Source of the DNA: Liolophura sinensis
Lineage: Eukaryota > Mollusca > Polyplacophora > Chitonida > Chitonidae
DNA: 64,000 nt
Assembly (NCBI RefSeq): GCF_032854445.1
Contig: NC_088301.1
Coordinates: 2,482,001 to 2,546,000 of the forward strand
Direction: 5' to 3'
Shown here: positions 1 to 13,107 of the stretch, one piece after another
Position numbering within the stretch: the first letter of the stretch is position 1
Layout of the letters: every line of letters starts with the position of its first letter
Program-made: the position numbers and the translations under genes
The notes under the pieces: model-generated
What the model was told of the DNA's origin: nothing
Database searches by the model: none
Seen by the model: only the letters and a program-made list of their open reading frames with translations

Positions 1-436
1 CCACAATATTTGCTGCTCGTATTTACACTGGACAAACGTATGACTACTTTGGTTGCGCATGCGCTGTGGAACGTTTCAGAACATGTTTCAATCCTGTGCA
101 TTTATTTCTCGAAACATCCTCCACTTGTAGTACAGGCGATGTCTACACTTTGCCATAAAAGCATGAAACTTTTTTTATTGTCGATCATGTCCCTCGGGAG
201 GCTTTCGCATGTTGAGCCATCGCCATTGCCGAAAAACACATTTTCTTAAATATCTCTGCAACTGAGCATGCTGTGATGACAAATATGGCATCTTTACTGC
301 TGTTGTGATGGTCCTATTGTACACTGCAGTAGCACTGCATCACGGCATCAACAGAAGCTGCTGATTATTATCTAGTGGTTGAGTTCCCAAAATACTGGAT
401 CCATATGCCTACATTTTGTGTCTCTTAAAATCTGTC
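1..436. other. Non-coding stretch, nothing recognised
   Basis: No convincing exon, repeat or RNA gene was seen. Open frames here are short and have no recognisable motif. Confidence 0.4.
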
Positions 437-690
437 GGAGTAGGTGGTGTAGTCACGTGGTTAAAGGTGCTTCCCATTCAAGGTGCGAGGTGCCGGATCA
501 AAACCGTCCTTGGACAAGGAACTCGCAGATTTACTGGCTTTTGCTGCCTGTAGAGTCATGGTGACAAAAAGTGTTCGATGACGCTGTTATGGCATCCAGG
601 TTTTCTCCAGCTATGATACTAGCCACCATCCAATGAGTGGGATATTCCTTGAGTGTGGCGATAGACAACAACAATCAAATCAAATAATAA
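437..690 (+). repeat. Old tRNA-derived SINE copy
   Basis: The left end resembles a tRNA-like head: an A-box-like stretch near 445-460 (TGGTGTAGTCACGTGG) and a B-box-like stretch near 492-504 (CCGGATCAAAACC). The right end has the tail shared with other SINEs in this window, a degraded 'gatattccttgagtgtggcg' followed by AATCAAATCAAATAATAA. The copy is diverged and I see no target-site duplication. Orientation follows the A-rich tail at the right. The family name is not assigned. Confidence 0.55.
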
Positions 691-1149
691 TCCGTAAAAA
701 TATGACATACTGGAAATGCACAGGTCAACCGAAAAAAAAAATGCTGTCAGTTTGTCAGTAGGAATGTGGGCTCACTGGCATTTATTTTATTGACATTTTT
801 GCGATTCTTGTGGTCTGTGATTACAGGGTGTTCTCAACACACGTGTTCCACATGATTTCTACTTGGCTCCTTACGAGGCCAGAGTATGGGCCACGTTAAG
901 GCAACCGGAAATACTATGTCGCGTGACTCGTATCCCACGTACGTATTGATAAACGACTAACCAGGGTTCGGTTGACCAACGGGTTGTAGAGATACATCGC
1001 GTCTGACTGATATTTACGAAATAAAATAGCAATCACAAACACTAGAAAGCCACCCTTCCACATCCACAAATCGTGTTACGCTAAAGTATTTGTCGTACCG
1101 TAGTATCCTCCAACCGTGTTACGTTTACCGTGTAGAGTGAAAGCTACCT
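691..1149. other. Non-coding stretch, nothing recognised
   Basis: AT-rich sequence with no exon-like open frame and no clear repeat. Confidence 0.4.
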
Positions 1150-1606
1150 ACTCGAGTTACACCAATGCACCTATCGGATCATCCTCTTCTTGTGCTTACG
1201 TCGGTATACTTATCAGGGCACCCTTCACTCGTATCAACGTCGGTATACTTTTCAGGATACCGTTCACTCGTGTCAACGTCGGTATACTTATCAAGGCACC
1301 GTTAACTCGTGTCAACGTCGGTATATTTAGCATGATATCCTATAGTCGTGTCTATGCCAGCATACTGATCAGGAAATCTTCTACTCGTGTTAACGCTAGT
1401 GTAGGCCACCTTATCAGGATATCCTATACTCGTGCCTACGCCGACATACTGATCAGGAAATCCTCTACTCGTGTTAACGCTAGTGTAGGTCACTTTATCA
1501 GGATATCCAACACTAGTGTTTATGTCGGTGTACTTATCAGGAAATCATTTCCTCTTGTTTACGCCGTTGTACTTGTCAGGACATCCTCTACTCGTGTACA
1601 CGTGTC
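1150..1606. repeat. 39-bp minisatellite with open frame
   Basis: About ten to eleven diverged copies of a unit near 39 bp, built on TATACTTATCAGG and ACTCGTGTCAACGTCGG. Some units carry 6 extra bases. Because 39 is a multiple of three, the + strand stays open from 1116 to 1694 (192 codons) and would encode a 13-residue repeat of the type VGILIRxxxTRVN. The minus strand is also open over part of the array. No flanking start context or domain supports translation, so I treat it as a minisatellite with a fortuitous frame. Conservation of the frame in relatives would change this. Confidence 0.75.
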
Positions 1607-4439
1607 AATGAAATTTTGTCTACCAGCACTTTGTCTACCAGAGGCGTGTGTACCAGATTGTCTACCAAAGCCATTTCCAGTTTCTTTCCCATAACATACT
1701 AAATTGAACATAAAATAAAAATTTGCTGTAGTACAGTGAGTAGGTTTTACGAATATTCTGTCAAATTTTCTTATTCCTCTACCTATCGTATCGTCTAACC
1801 ATGGTTTGCACAATCTTTCACATACCAAATATTGCTAGAGTTTGTGTAATCTTTTGTTAAGGTATTGAATGCATAGTTTCACGGTTTTTATAGCATGTCA
1901 AACAAAAGATCAAACCTAGTTGGGTTAGGAAATTTTAAATATTTCAGGTACAGTGGATGATTGAAACCAATCGATTGCACGCATGTATCCATTAACCTTC
2001 CACTCCCAGCCTGTCGTCTGCCGCCGGCTCGATCGGAGAAAAGTGTATGCCTTTCACTGTGGATTACGGCTCCGCTGTTTTGATTGAGTCGAGGGTCATG
2101 GGAGTTGCTAGGTCGATTACCGTCCGTCATGGCGTTAAGTACTTGATTACCTGTGCGGGAAGTTATGGACAAGAACCCGTCAATATCAACTTTGGGAGAA
2201 ATCACTGAGATATTTGGCCTTTTTTATTTTCCAAAGGCTCTATTGTGCACAAAAGCCCAAGGTCGGGGGAATGAGCCGTCCCGCACGGAAATGCGCTGCT
2301 GGCGTTAAAACCGCAGCCCTTACATGCACTCTTGTTTAGAACTAATGCTCTTACAGACACCCTTGTTTACCATTAAGGCTGCATTATTAGCACCCAGAGG
2401 CTAAATTACCCGCCCCTTAAAGCTGGAGATCAGCACTGAATGGCGAGCCGATAAAATGGTTTGACTGACAATCCTGCCAGTTCACCAGTTGTCGATAGCC
2501 GTAAGAGGAACGATCATGTACAATAGTTTGTTTCTTTTAACTTTCAACACAAGACCGTCCCAATCAACCTAAAACACCAGTTCACAAAATAATATGTTAG
2601 AAATATATCTAAGTTCTAATAAATAAACCTGGTAACATGTCGGAGAGAAGCAGCTTTTAATGACGCAGGGTCGATCGTGAATAACCTAAATTAGACATCC
2701 ATGTCATCCAAGTTCTGAACTCGCACTCTGAGAATAATTTCCAGGCCAGTTACAAAAAAAAAGTCCAGCTTTCATAGCAAACGGTCATTAAAGCACTATA
2801 GTGACAGATGTAAAGTATGCAGATCGCAAGACATCATGAAAGCTATGTGTGTATTTGCCATCAAGAGTGTTATACTTATTACATAATTCACGAAACTATG
2901 TGATATAGGCGTTTGATGTACGTCTTCACGTTTTACAAAGGATCTAACATAATACATGCAATCTGGTATATTACTATAGGCCTATCCAAATTATGACAAT
3001 TTACAATTTCAAACTTGAAATCATCCCATTTGTTGCAAAGGAGGCCTCAGAGGGGATCTTAATGACCCTTCTCTTAAAACACATGTAGGTCCAAATAAGA
3101 TGTATGTGTACCTTCAGGACTAGCTGTTTTATGGCTTTATTCCAGACGGTGGATACATTTGTTTCGGCCCAGCGGTAATATGCGGATTACGTCAGATGTG
3201 ACGTTAATATACCACCTGCTACTGAAAACTAACCACCTTTAAAAGTTAACTTTAAAAGAGAAATTCCGGACAAAATTTTCGCATTCGGGAATTTTAATAG
3301 TCAATCATTCTGGGCTATCTGTTGAGACGCATGACGTCATAATGTCAATCTTCATTCGATAATTCTATTCGACGCCAGTTCAGATGATTTGATGTAGCGC
3401 TTTTCAAACATAAATATGCTATTCAATCTTACTATTTGACACCTTTGACCCTTTTTATTTGCTACACGGTTAGAATTTTAGTAAACGTTCGGCGCTCACT
3501 GTATATGTGTAACACACATTGTGCAAATGTTTACCTTTTACAGTAAACATTCCACATTTATGAGGTGGACTAAGGTATTTTTACTTGAAATAGAAGTCTT
3601 TTACATCGCGTAAGTAACAGTAAGTAAACATGCACATATCCAGGTACGGGTATATCCCACTCTCCACCAAAATAGCTGAAGGTTTACATTTCATTGTGTA
3701 ACACGCTTGTGTTTTTATATTATGTATATTAAATCACCTTGCTAACGTAAATATGCCTACAGGCCTACTGCTTCGTGCATGAATGAAAGACTACAAATGT
3801 AGGCTGCATCTTTCTGAGTAAATGCTTTGGTAAATGTTTACTCACGACCGGTAAAACTTCACCAAGATAAATTTGAGCTTTACATTGCAAAAGTAAACGT
3901 ATACTTTTATGTGAAGTGAAATTTTATTAAATCGGATACAGCCCAGCTGCACCTCTTTCTGGGAAATTTTAACCGCGTGTGGAAGTTGAGAATAGTGTAT
4001 CGTCAGGAAGGTATATCCTGGGATATGTACATCAGGTAGGTAATTATCAGAATTTACCACGTTGTTTTATGTCTGGTTACAATTAAGGCGCCAAACAGTT
4101 TGTCAATGAAAATCTGGAATTGCGGTTCTCTATGAATCGAACAATTAATCGCTAATCCGTATACTGCGGTCGGTCTATAGTTTGTATCAGTCTAGTATTA
4201 TTGTACGATACTTAAGCTAATGTTGCACCTAACATCTAAAGCAACTGCATCGATCTGCCAGGATTTATAAATTTTGAGCTGTTTACCAATACACAGAGCT
4301 GCTTGATCTCTACGAGCTGGCTATTAGCATGCTGGCTTGTTATCCCAGCCGTTAACCGGCCCATTACAGAAAGGCTTCTATTGTCAACTCCAAACAGAAA
4401 TAGCCCCAAATCAATGCGCGAGGTCTCCGGCTAATTTAT
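1607..4439. other. Non-coding stretch, nothing certain
   Basis: No supported gene. A 105-codon minus-strand frame at 1888-2205 lies in a patch of higher GC but has no recognisable motif or clear splice signals. The remainder is AT-rich and featureless to the eye. Confidence 0.4.
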
Positions 4440-4738
4440 AGTGTTATCGACATCAGTACCTGGTGATCAGTGCGCGGACCTCACAGAGAGACATGTCATG
4501 CTGATGTTGGAGGTTCTACCCTTGGGGTTTGGGAAATCAGTGTGCAGAGGAGCCCTCTCACTTCGCCCAAACATCCCGAGTGCTACTTCTTACTCCAGCC
4601 ATGGACTGCGTCGGTCTTGAGTTTCTGTTCTATGGAACCCGGCCAGAACTCAGCCCTAACTCATTCCCGACGTGCTGGTAGCAACACTTTACTCCATACT
4701 CCCGGCGATGATTCTCACACCCCAGGACTGTTTCGCAG
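4440..4738 (+). other. Possible 5' exon, GC-richer patch
   Basis: This GC-richer island in AT-rich DNA ends at a good donor (CAG|GTAAAT at 4736-4742). An ATG at 4632 opens a frame of 35 codons plus 2 bases up to the donor. Joined to the acceptor at 11926/11927 it would run in frame into the claudin-like start at 11928, adding 36 residues. This is one of several possibilities. The patch could be a non-coding leader exon, an exon of another gene, or nothing. No TATA box or other promoter element is evident. Confidence 0.2.
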
Positions 4739-5161
4739 GTAAATGTAACCTTTTATACCCTGTCTGATTTCGTGTCGTTCCGGCGAATAGCTAGCCAAGC
4801 GTTACTACCTGAGGATCATAGAGCGTGGATCATCGAAGCGAAATCATGCGTGGTAACGCAACCTACTGTTTGCGTTGTCATGATAACAGAGCATAAAACG
4901 CCACGTGCTAAGTAACAATTCTATAAACAGCCGCCTTGTGTAATGAAGCTGGCTCTTCCTTCCTGAGATCAGTGTTTCGAATAAACTGCTAATAATTTAT
5001 ATCTATCCATACCTGTCACACAACAGGATGCATAAATCTTACTTTATGGCGAAAACAACGAATTATGGTGTCTCAAATGGCAATCATACGTACATTAGCA
5101 CAAAGCTGTTGAGGAGCAACACTGGCTCATATGCCAATGCCGTCGCTCTCATGCTGAATCT
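4739..5161. other. Non-coding stretch, nothing recognised
   Basis: AT-rich, with no exon-like open frame. Confidence 0.35.
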
Positions 5162-6165
5162 GGGCACTACTAAATAACGGCAACCCCCTCGTACTCACAC
5201 CTATCCTCTGATTTCTGTTACAGAATGCAATCAACATTTGCAACAGTCCACAATTATAACATATATATTAAATCAGCTTTTATATTTCACAACCAAATGA
5301 CTCGTCGAAGGTAAATATTTCAAGAATGTCATATTTTCAACGCTGATCGTAAATGGACAGTTTACATTTATATACCTACTTTTCAACTTCAGTTATTTAA
5401 ATCATTATTTTCTTCGCAGCTTGTTCTTTCGTCTTTCCATTACTGACGTCTGCCGAATGGGTGAGCAATTGCCGAATGTGGCGTTAAATGCATTTGTATC
5501 TTTCAGCACTAGTCATCAATCAACGTCGATGAAGCAGCCCTCCCTCCCCCAACTAGTTGTAGCGTACAATACCATCACGTTATGTTAGTGCGCCAAAGGA
5601 AGCGTGGAGAGGTCTTTAGCCAAGCTATCAATCAAAACGACTATCTCATAACTTTTGGCTCCCGGGAGTATATTCAACACGGTATAAAAGAGTGGCTCGT
5701 ATGACGTTTATTACCCGATATTAATGTTGACCTCATCGATAGTTCTGTGGCTTTTGCATAGCGCTGCAAAGGGAGAAATGTTCAGATATAAACATATACA
5801 GACTTCCTAACACTACAGCTGCTACATCTTTGCGAGTACCTCAGTGTCCTGGTATACAATGTACACCGCATATAGTAGTGTATTAAATTTCTTTCATAAA
5901 AATGCCAAAGGGAAGGAGAAAAAGGATTGTAAGGATTAAACTTGATATATGTTCATGAAATTCATGTGAAGATATGCAACGATAGAGAAAGTATATGTAT
6001 ACTATGTGTGTTGATCTCACTTCAACACACAACTGACACAAATTATATCTCTTGGCCGGTGACTTTCACGCTTCCACACGTCACTAAGTTGTATAGCAGC
6101 ACGTGTAAACCAGCACGAACAATAATCACAGTCAACGAGGGGGTTGCCGTTATTTACTAGTGCCC
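5162..6165. mobile_element. 1.0-kb element with 31-bp inverted ends
   Basis: The left end (5162-5192, starting GGGCACTACTAAATAACGGC) and the right end (6135-6165) are reverse complements over 31 bases with one mismatch. The 1004-bp interior has no transposase-like frame, only short open frames. This is the form of a non-autonomous DNA transposon. I could not find a convincing target-site duplication beside the ends, so the superfamily is not assigned. A SINE begins about 50 bp to the right. Confidence 0.7.
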
Positions 6166-6216
6166 TGGTCTTTTGCTTCTCATTTTCATTCAAAAACTGG
6201 AATATCTTATTTTTAT

Positions 6217-6524
6217 TCATTTACTTATTTATTTATTTATTTATTTACTTATTTATTTATGTCATTGATGTTTTACGTCGTACTCAAGAATATTTCACAC
6301 ATACGACGGCGGCAAGCTTTATGGTGGGAGGGAACCGGGCAGATGCCGGGGGAAACCCACCTCTTCCCGGGGGAAGCCCACGACCATCCGCAAATTGCTG
6401 CGAGGCCTTCACACGTACGGACGGAGAGGAAGCCGGCATGAGTTGGAATTGAACCCACAGCGGCCACATTGGAGAGAGACTGGCGTGCTACCTCAGTTTG
6501 AGAATCGTAATAAACTAGCATCCC
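6217..6524 (-). repeat. tRNA-derived SINE, near full length
   Basis: Written tail to head on the + strand: a TTTA-type simple tail (6217-6260), the conserved tail block (TTTTACGTCGTACTCAAGAA, 6271-6290), the CCGGGCAGATGCCGGGGGAA block, and a diverged tRNA-like head near 6430-6515. The central GGGGGAA-type segment is partly duplicated (6342-6380). Open frames of 60-100 codons across it are by-products. Confidence 0.8.
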
Positions 6525-8529
6525 TGCCAATAACATTTAAATATTTAACACATCAACAAGTGTTAACAGAGAGAAAGCTTTGACTTTTGCAGAAAAATGC
6601 ACGAAATATCTATAAAAAAGGACACAATTTTTCTTAGACAATTCTATTTACCCGGGGTTAACTGCCAAGGCACTTTTCCACACCTTCACTCAGATGATTA
6701 GGTCACAATCCGAACCAGTGTCAGCAGTGTTTCTTACAATTTAGCGAGTGGCCTGTCTTATAATGAGTTTGCTTTGGTGTCATACACATCAAGTGTGTCA
6801 TGGTTTTACTCAGCGGTCTACCAGCTAAGACACGGACGTAATGTAAGAACTGTACCTGCACGTGATACATATATCACGTGTGTAAGGCTCACGCCTACCC
6901 TCCTTCTGATGTTAATTTGGACCGAAGGTATAGTAATGTATACTGCAAAGTACTTATTATTCGCTGAATTTTCGCCAAAAATATGTTCGCGGAAATTAAA
7001 TTTTCGCATATTTAAGAGAATACTGAAAAAAATCTTAAAATTTTCCAAGACATAATGTGGCCGAAATTATTCAAGAACGTCAAACAGGTATCATCATGGG
7101 TGGCTTTAATCCTCCTTTGTATTCTGCGGTGTCAATAATCCTCGTAATCTGGATCAGAAATTAAAACAATGCGGGATGGATTATCACCATGTAAGAAGAT
7201 TACTTTCGCACTTACCGTGAGGCAATACTCAAACAGGTGTCACTTCTTTTCGAACCACTGGTGAGCACTTTTAAACACCTGACAAAGTGACCTGTCACCG
7301 TTTTAGCAATCAGCGCAAAACAAAGGAATTCACCCTTATCGGCGCCATTTTGACCGATGGATATAGTAAAGTATAAGGTACATGTAGCAAACAGGCATAT
7401 AAAACTATCCGTGTGCTCACTGCTCACACCAACAGTATGGCATCTTATGCTGGACGTTAAATTTCCTGTCTGATTTGTGTTTTGTAACTTTGGCTTTGTT
7501 AGGCTCAGATGATCCGACCGAGAGCGATGGAAATTGAATACAATCCAGAGCAGTGTAGTTTATAGCTTTGACTGGTGATATATAACAGAGTAATCAGCTG
7601 AAGTCTTTCTGTAATAATTGGCCGTAAGCCCGCAGCTGCGTCCTTATGTTTGACGACTGTATACAACGTACGATGCCAGTGTATCACCCATAGACAACTC
7701 GGAGGGCCGCTGAAGGATGAGGGTCTGATGGCCTTCACTCCCTCTAGCAATTCCTCAGAGAGAGGAAAGGATGGAGCCCAATTCTAAATTAGCTGATCCC
7801 AGAAGGACATTCCGTTTAACCTGGGAAACAGAAAGCAAGAAAGAGTCAGAGGGATTACAGGACGTAATGTGTATGGAGTATTGTTTTTAACCGTATGGGA
7901 GGGAGTGTTGATGAATGTGAACCAACGCTTCCCGGGAATGGCGAGAGAAACGGTCGACGTTTAGAATCCACTTCAAGGTTCGTCACCCTTTGTTTATCGT
8001 GGAATTTTGTCTGTCACTTCTTAGCCATTTTATAGACCCCACTTCAGAAATGTCCTCGATGGAGCCTTGCTTGGTATGAATGTTTCTGAAGGCAAATGCT
8101 TCAGCAATCAGAGCAAGGTTTATGCCATCTTACACCTCACGCGATTGTGTCTGAATGTTAAGAGTAGTGTAAGGTTGGCATAGCAATTAACGCGAACTGC
8201 ATACGGAAAGGTTGACAGCTAAGCGATACTGGCCATGGAAAGTTATAACATAACAGTGGTGTATGAATACGTACATTACATAACTGATTTACTACAAGGT
8301 ATACTATTGTATTAATAGTGAGGGCCTAAACCAAAGAGCTCGCCTGTATGAGACACATGAATGCAAAACTTCATGCTAAAAAAACTCAATGCATATAGAA
8401 CTGAAATCGTGAATTTGGTTATTTACGGTATTTAATTTTGCCCAAAGAGCATCAGCGATAGAACATGTCCCTTGCTCCATTGTGCTTTATATGCATGTAG
8501 AACATACACACAATACTTTTTGATACACC
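6525..8529. other. Non-coding stretch
   Basis: No supported gene. It contains a small palindrome at 6859-6880, two 9-base arms CACGTGATA / TATCACGTG around a 4-base loop. Otherwise nothing was recognised. Confidence 0.4.
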
Positions 8530-9150
8530 TACCCTAACATTTTGTTTAGCAGCGATTCTAATACATAATACATTGAGTCAAGCATTCAGTTATTTACATT
8601 ACTTAATATGTACACACCAAATCAACGAAATTCAGTTATTTACAGTACTTAACATGTACACACCAAATCAACGAAGAAATATCCCTCTCTTACTGTTCTA
8701 TTCTACATGTGTGCAAATCCTGAGTTCAATACATGAAGTACTTTTTGATAAACCACCCCTAACATTTTGTTTAACATTGATTCGTATATACTGTACACTA
8801 AGTCTGAAATTCAGTTATTTACGGTACTTTGTATGTCCACACGGAATCAACGATGGAATATCCCCCAAGTGCTTTTCTGCTCTACATGTGTGCAAACCCT
8901 GAGCTCAATACATGCAGTACCTTTTGAGAAACCAAACCTAACACTTTGTTTAACATTGATTCTGATAGGCAATACATTAAGTCAGGAATTCAGTTATTTA
9001 CGGTACTTAATATACGCACTTCCAATCAAGTGCCCCCCCCCCCCCCCACACCCCCTTCTGCATGTGTGCAAATCCTGAGCGCAATACCTGCAGTACTTTT
9101 TAAGATACCAACCCTATCATTTTGTTTAACATTGCTTTCTCTGTTATTGG
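8530..9150. repeat. About 179-bp tandem repeat, 3+ copies
   Basis: The block starting AACATTTTGTTTAACATTGA recurs near 8537, 8761, 8940 and 9117. Each copy contains TTCAGTTATTTACGGTACTT and a CTACATGTGTGCAAATCCTG segment. The first copy is longer because an internal 45-bp segment is doubled (8590-8675). The third copy has a run of 15 C at 9033-9047. The overlapping open frames of 78-109 codons simply reflect the repeat. Confidence 0.85.
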
Positions 9151-11926
9151 GCGCCGACGCCGACGCTCAGAGAACGACATAAGCTACGCCTGTACTTTAT
9201 ACAGGCGAACTAATAAAAATGGATTTCGTAATTTGTTTCAAGGAGGGACTAGTAATCACTTGTTTTTTAAGTAACACTCTTTTATACAGCATCGCAAGCT
9301 GTTGAATATACCCCAGGTTTTCAATTAAGATATATATGCAATAACCAAGACTAGAGTTTTGTAGAGTTTTAGGTGTGCGCCACATTTTGTCCTCATTTGA
9401 GATGTGAGGTAGGCCTATCGTCAGACGGTCAGCCACATGATCTCACAACGTATATAAAATGTGTCGAACGTTTGTTGTAGTGAATGCTATATTTATCTCC
9501 AACTGATGCATATTGATTTGTTTCTGCACAACGTATATATCACGGTATATTGCATCATAATTTGTCTTACCATGTGTATGTAGATTGAATTTATTATTCA
9601 GTGTGTCTTTCCGACATGATTGTAAACCCCTTATTTTCCTTCAAACAATTCGCTAAACTCTTTATCTTGTTTGGTCTAGTCAACTTTTATGCTGTGCTTA
9701 TTCCCCGTTCATTTATCTTTGCCTGCTGTGTTTATTTTCCTGCAGACATTTGGCGAATATGGTATGCCCAACAACACTGATGTGTTTATTTCTTTACTTA
9801 AATTCCACGCTGTTGTCGGAAGCGTTCCGCTCACATTATGAATCTACCGATAACCAGAAAAGTAATACCGCGCCAGTATTGTTTTCAGTCGTATGACCAG
9901 CGCTAAAAGTTAAAACACAATCTAGCCAGCATCTCAGTAACTGTTAATGTAAATTATCTATTTGTCACTGTTATAATTTAGAGATGAATTATGTTTCAGT
10001 TGTACGTATGTAGCGTTCATCACGGAATATGAAGTCGTTTATTCCATGGAACCATTTAAATTTGAAACCACTGCATTTGCTGAAAATCACTCCCTCTTCC
10101 ACATGATTTCAAAAATGGCCCTAGGGGTCACATTGCAGTCCATAATATCCCCAGAGATTAGTGTAATTTGTACAAAGCTATCATCGTAATGCAGTTTCTT
10201 TCTGTTTACTCCCCTCTGGGATATGCTCGCCTCTTCCATATGCTATGAAAGATGCGCCTTGGCAAGGCTTACAGAATCATTCCCAAAGGGTCGAATGCTC
10301 CGTAACTTTATTTCAGTCTCAGATACCACGTGACTTAATGGATTCATTAGGATTCGTAGCCATATTATCTCTGCTTTTGTAACATAAATGCTCAGGCAAA
10401 AGAACATGATGAGTTTGGCGGCTATGATTCTGTTCATTTGCCTTGGTCGAGATCAAATGCAGGGAATAAGTCCATTGCGTGCATAGAGTACGCATACCAG
10501 AACACCGGTTTGCTCTTCACAGTGCATGTAGATATATTCGTATTTCCAGGGTTTGCTAATCAACACAACATCATGTCTAATGTGTGCCAAATATATCCCA
10601 AATTTGTTACGATATGTTCCGTGTAAGCAGTTTCATAATACGTATTGTTATTGTTCACACAAAGCCTTGTGTGATACAGGCTAGAGAGTTTGATCTGTCC
10701 ACATTACTTCAGATACCCATGACATTAACTGTTTTTTGTCACACAAAAATTTTTTGTTTGATACAGGCCAAGAGGTCTGATTACAGATTATTTAATATGT
10801 TAACTTATTATTTGCATAACTATTATATTTTTCATTAATCTTCTCTTCCTGAAGTTACATCTTTCCAACGATGTATATTGTTAATTCCATAACAACTGAG
10901 AGAAATAGTAATACAAGTATTAACCTATTGGTTGTTCTTCGTTTCGTTTTTTGCAGTAAACAGTTTAACAGTTTATATTATATTTATTTTACACCATCCT
11001 AAAATTACCTGATTTTAAAATATTTACCTAACAATTGCTCAGATTCAGTGAGAGCATTTTGTTATATGGCTTATTCTTTCATTACTGGGCTTGAAATAAT
11101 CTCATATGTCGTTTGGTTTAGATCATGTTTTATTTCAATTCTTTCAATTCTGTGAACAGATTGCTCTAAAACATAAAAGTAAAGCTAATTACACCAGTAT
11201 AATTTTCTGACCTGAAGAATGTTGTTCTTTTTGTACCTTTGTTTCCTGTATTGTCTATAAGTCTATTAACTCACAAAACTCTTGTTTTGATACATATTGA
11301 AGAGTAAGAATAGCTGGTCTCGTAAAATCGACTGTAAGCAAATTTAATTGTATGTAATGACACTACTTCTGACACCATTTTGAGAGTAAGTCATATCATT
11401 TGTCAGGTCACGATTTCATTATTGCTCTTAAGATACATTCAAGCGCAACATGTATGTTGCAGTATGCTCACATGGTAGATTCCTCTTCAAGGCAGAAAGA
11501 AAGCGAGGCAGTGAGATCTGATTATTGGGAGAAAGATAGCAGGATAGTGGGCACGAGAGAAGGGGGGGGGGGGCGGGGTAGTCTGCAGAGTTGTCTAGAG
11601 AAACGAAGGGGAGAGGGGAGAAGGGTTATATAATTGTGTGATGTTCGCCCATTTGTATTGTCATTGTGCATTCGACAAGATTCTTCAGTGGTACCACAAA
11701 TATGACCTATATATGAAATATATAAACACGAAACAATCATTTATTCTTTGTTCATTTAAAGAATGGTTCTATGATAAGAAAATACAGAACGCGGAAAACA
11801 ACCGTTGAAAATTTTGCTGGAACCTTTTCTGTGAATAATATTGCTCCTAGGTATGAAATATATAAAATATTGTTTGACACACACATAGCTATAACGAAGA
11901 TTTCATTCCCACTTCGATTTTCACAG
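9151..11926. other. Non-coding stretch upstream of claudin-like gene
   Basis: No supported exon. The sequence just before 11927 reads TTTTCACAG, a good splice acceptor. The start codon of the claudin-like gene therefore probably follows a spliced leader exon that lies somewhere in this stretch or further left. A G-rich run is at 11562-11578. Confidence 0.4.
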
Positions 11927-11927
11927 A

Positions 11928-12174
11928 ATGTCTTGTCCACCGGGTTCCAGTAGCAGTATTTTGGACCCAACAGGATCGTCTCTCTACTCTAAAGCTTCTG
12001 TGGTATTTCTGCTTGCGGCCATTTTCTTCCAAAGCCTTGGAATATTCACGGAAAGCTGGTGCCATCTCTCGTGGTCTGGACAACGGTTTACTGTGGGGTT
12101 GTGGAAAGGTTGCTTGGAGAAGGGAAATAAACACTGGATTTGTTCTCGCAAATTCGCCCGCAGTGTCGTGTTTG
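11928..12174 (+). CDS. Claudin/PMP22-like four-span protein, coding exon 1
   Basis: First of three coding exons of a 211-residue protein. Residues 1-20 are a Ser/Pro-rich N-terminus. Residues 22-41 form membrane span 1 (ASVVFLLAAIFFQSLGIF region). The first extracellular loop has GLW at 57-59 and Cys at 62 and 72, the GLW-x2-C-x9-C spacing that marks claudins and their relatives (PMP22/EMP/MP20). Trp44 and Trp49 lie upstream in the loop. The ATG lies one base after a TTTTCACAG acceptor, so a 5' leader exon is likely. The exon ends in phase 1 at G|GTAAGT. Family members sit in plasma membranes at cell contacts or act as tetraspan adaptors. Which subfamily this belongs to cannot be told here. 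Confidence 0.85.
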
Positions 12175-13107
12175 GTAAGTTCTCCAGCTTAATTCGGCTC
12201 AATTTGGCGCTGGTGGAGTTGAAAAAATCGAATCACCATTAAGACTAACCACAAATAAATCTTGCCACAAACTAAGTTACAGTTATGGCAATTCGACGTT
12301 TAGACGGATGAGCGGATGTAAAACTAGAACAATTTCTAGAACAGGAAATTTCTAAATCTTCACGTATTCAGGTCCTGCTTGATGGTGTGGTAATAACGTG
12401 TTTCGATAAGGAAACCTGTGCCCTATAAAACTGCGTTATATCAGACTTCAGAGCGGAGAGATGTGATCCGATAGGAGTGTATCCTAATGTGGTAGCAAAT
12501 CACCCGGAAGCATTACGCCCACGTGCTTTTAGAACAACATCCATACGTACGTCTGCAATAAACGTTTTGGATGAAACAGTCATTCCAGATCATTTAACGG
12601 CTTCTGGCCTATCATAAAACTGTGAGATGGAATAGTCGTTGGGTCTGGGTTATGTGTATATATACAAATGAATACTATTTCACACAAGCATTATGAAGGG
12701 CTACTTATTCGAAGTAGGCCAATTGCAGGTTTAACCAAGATGAGGTCGTCGCAGCGAATTTTGCTTGATTCATGGTACTTATGGTATATCATGTAAATGG
12801 GCGACAGTAAAAGCATACCCTTAAAATGCTGTGCTTTGACCTTTGCTCTATGATTCAGCAAGCAAGGATAAGCTTCACATGCCGCCAGACTCCAGTGTCC
12901 ACGCAGCATTATACCGAAATCAGGGCACATTGCTTTGGTCAGAACAACATATGGTGCTGCTCATTTTAAGGAGACTTAGTTAAGGAGACTTTGCTGTAAA
13001 ATCAACACCAGATTTCGTACTCTGAGTGATTTGCGTTTACTAAAAATTCAAGCATCTTGCCTGTTTCTCTCCAAAAGGATTTAACGGCTTGTATTTCTCT
13101 CTGACAG
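12175..13107 (+). other. Intron 1 of claudin-like gene
   Basis: Bounded by a GTAAGT donor and a TTTCTCTCTGACAG acceptor. No embedded gene or clear repeat was seen. Confidence 0.8.

Noticed and set aside
1888-2205. 105-codon minus-strand frame in a GC-richer patch
   Set aside because: No motif recognised, no convincing splice sites, no neighbouring exon.
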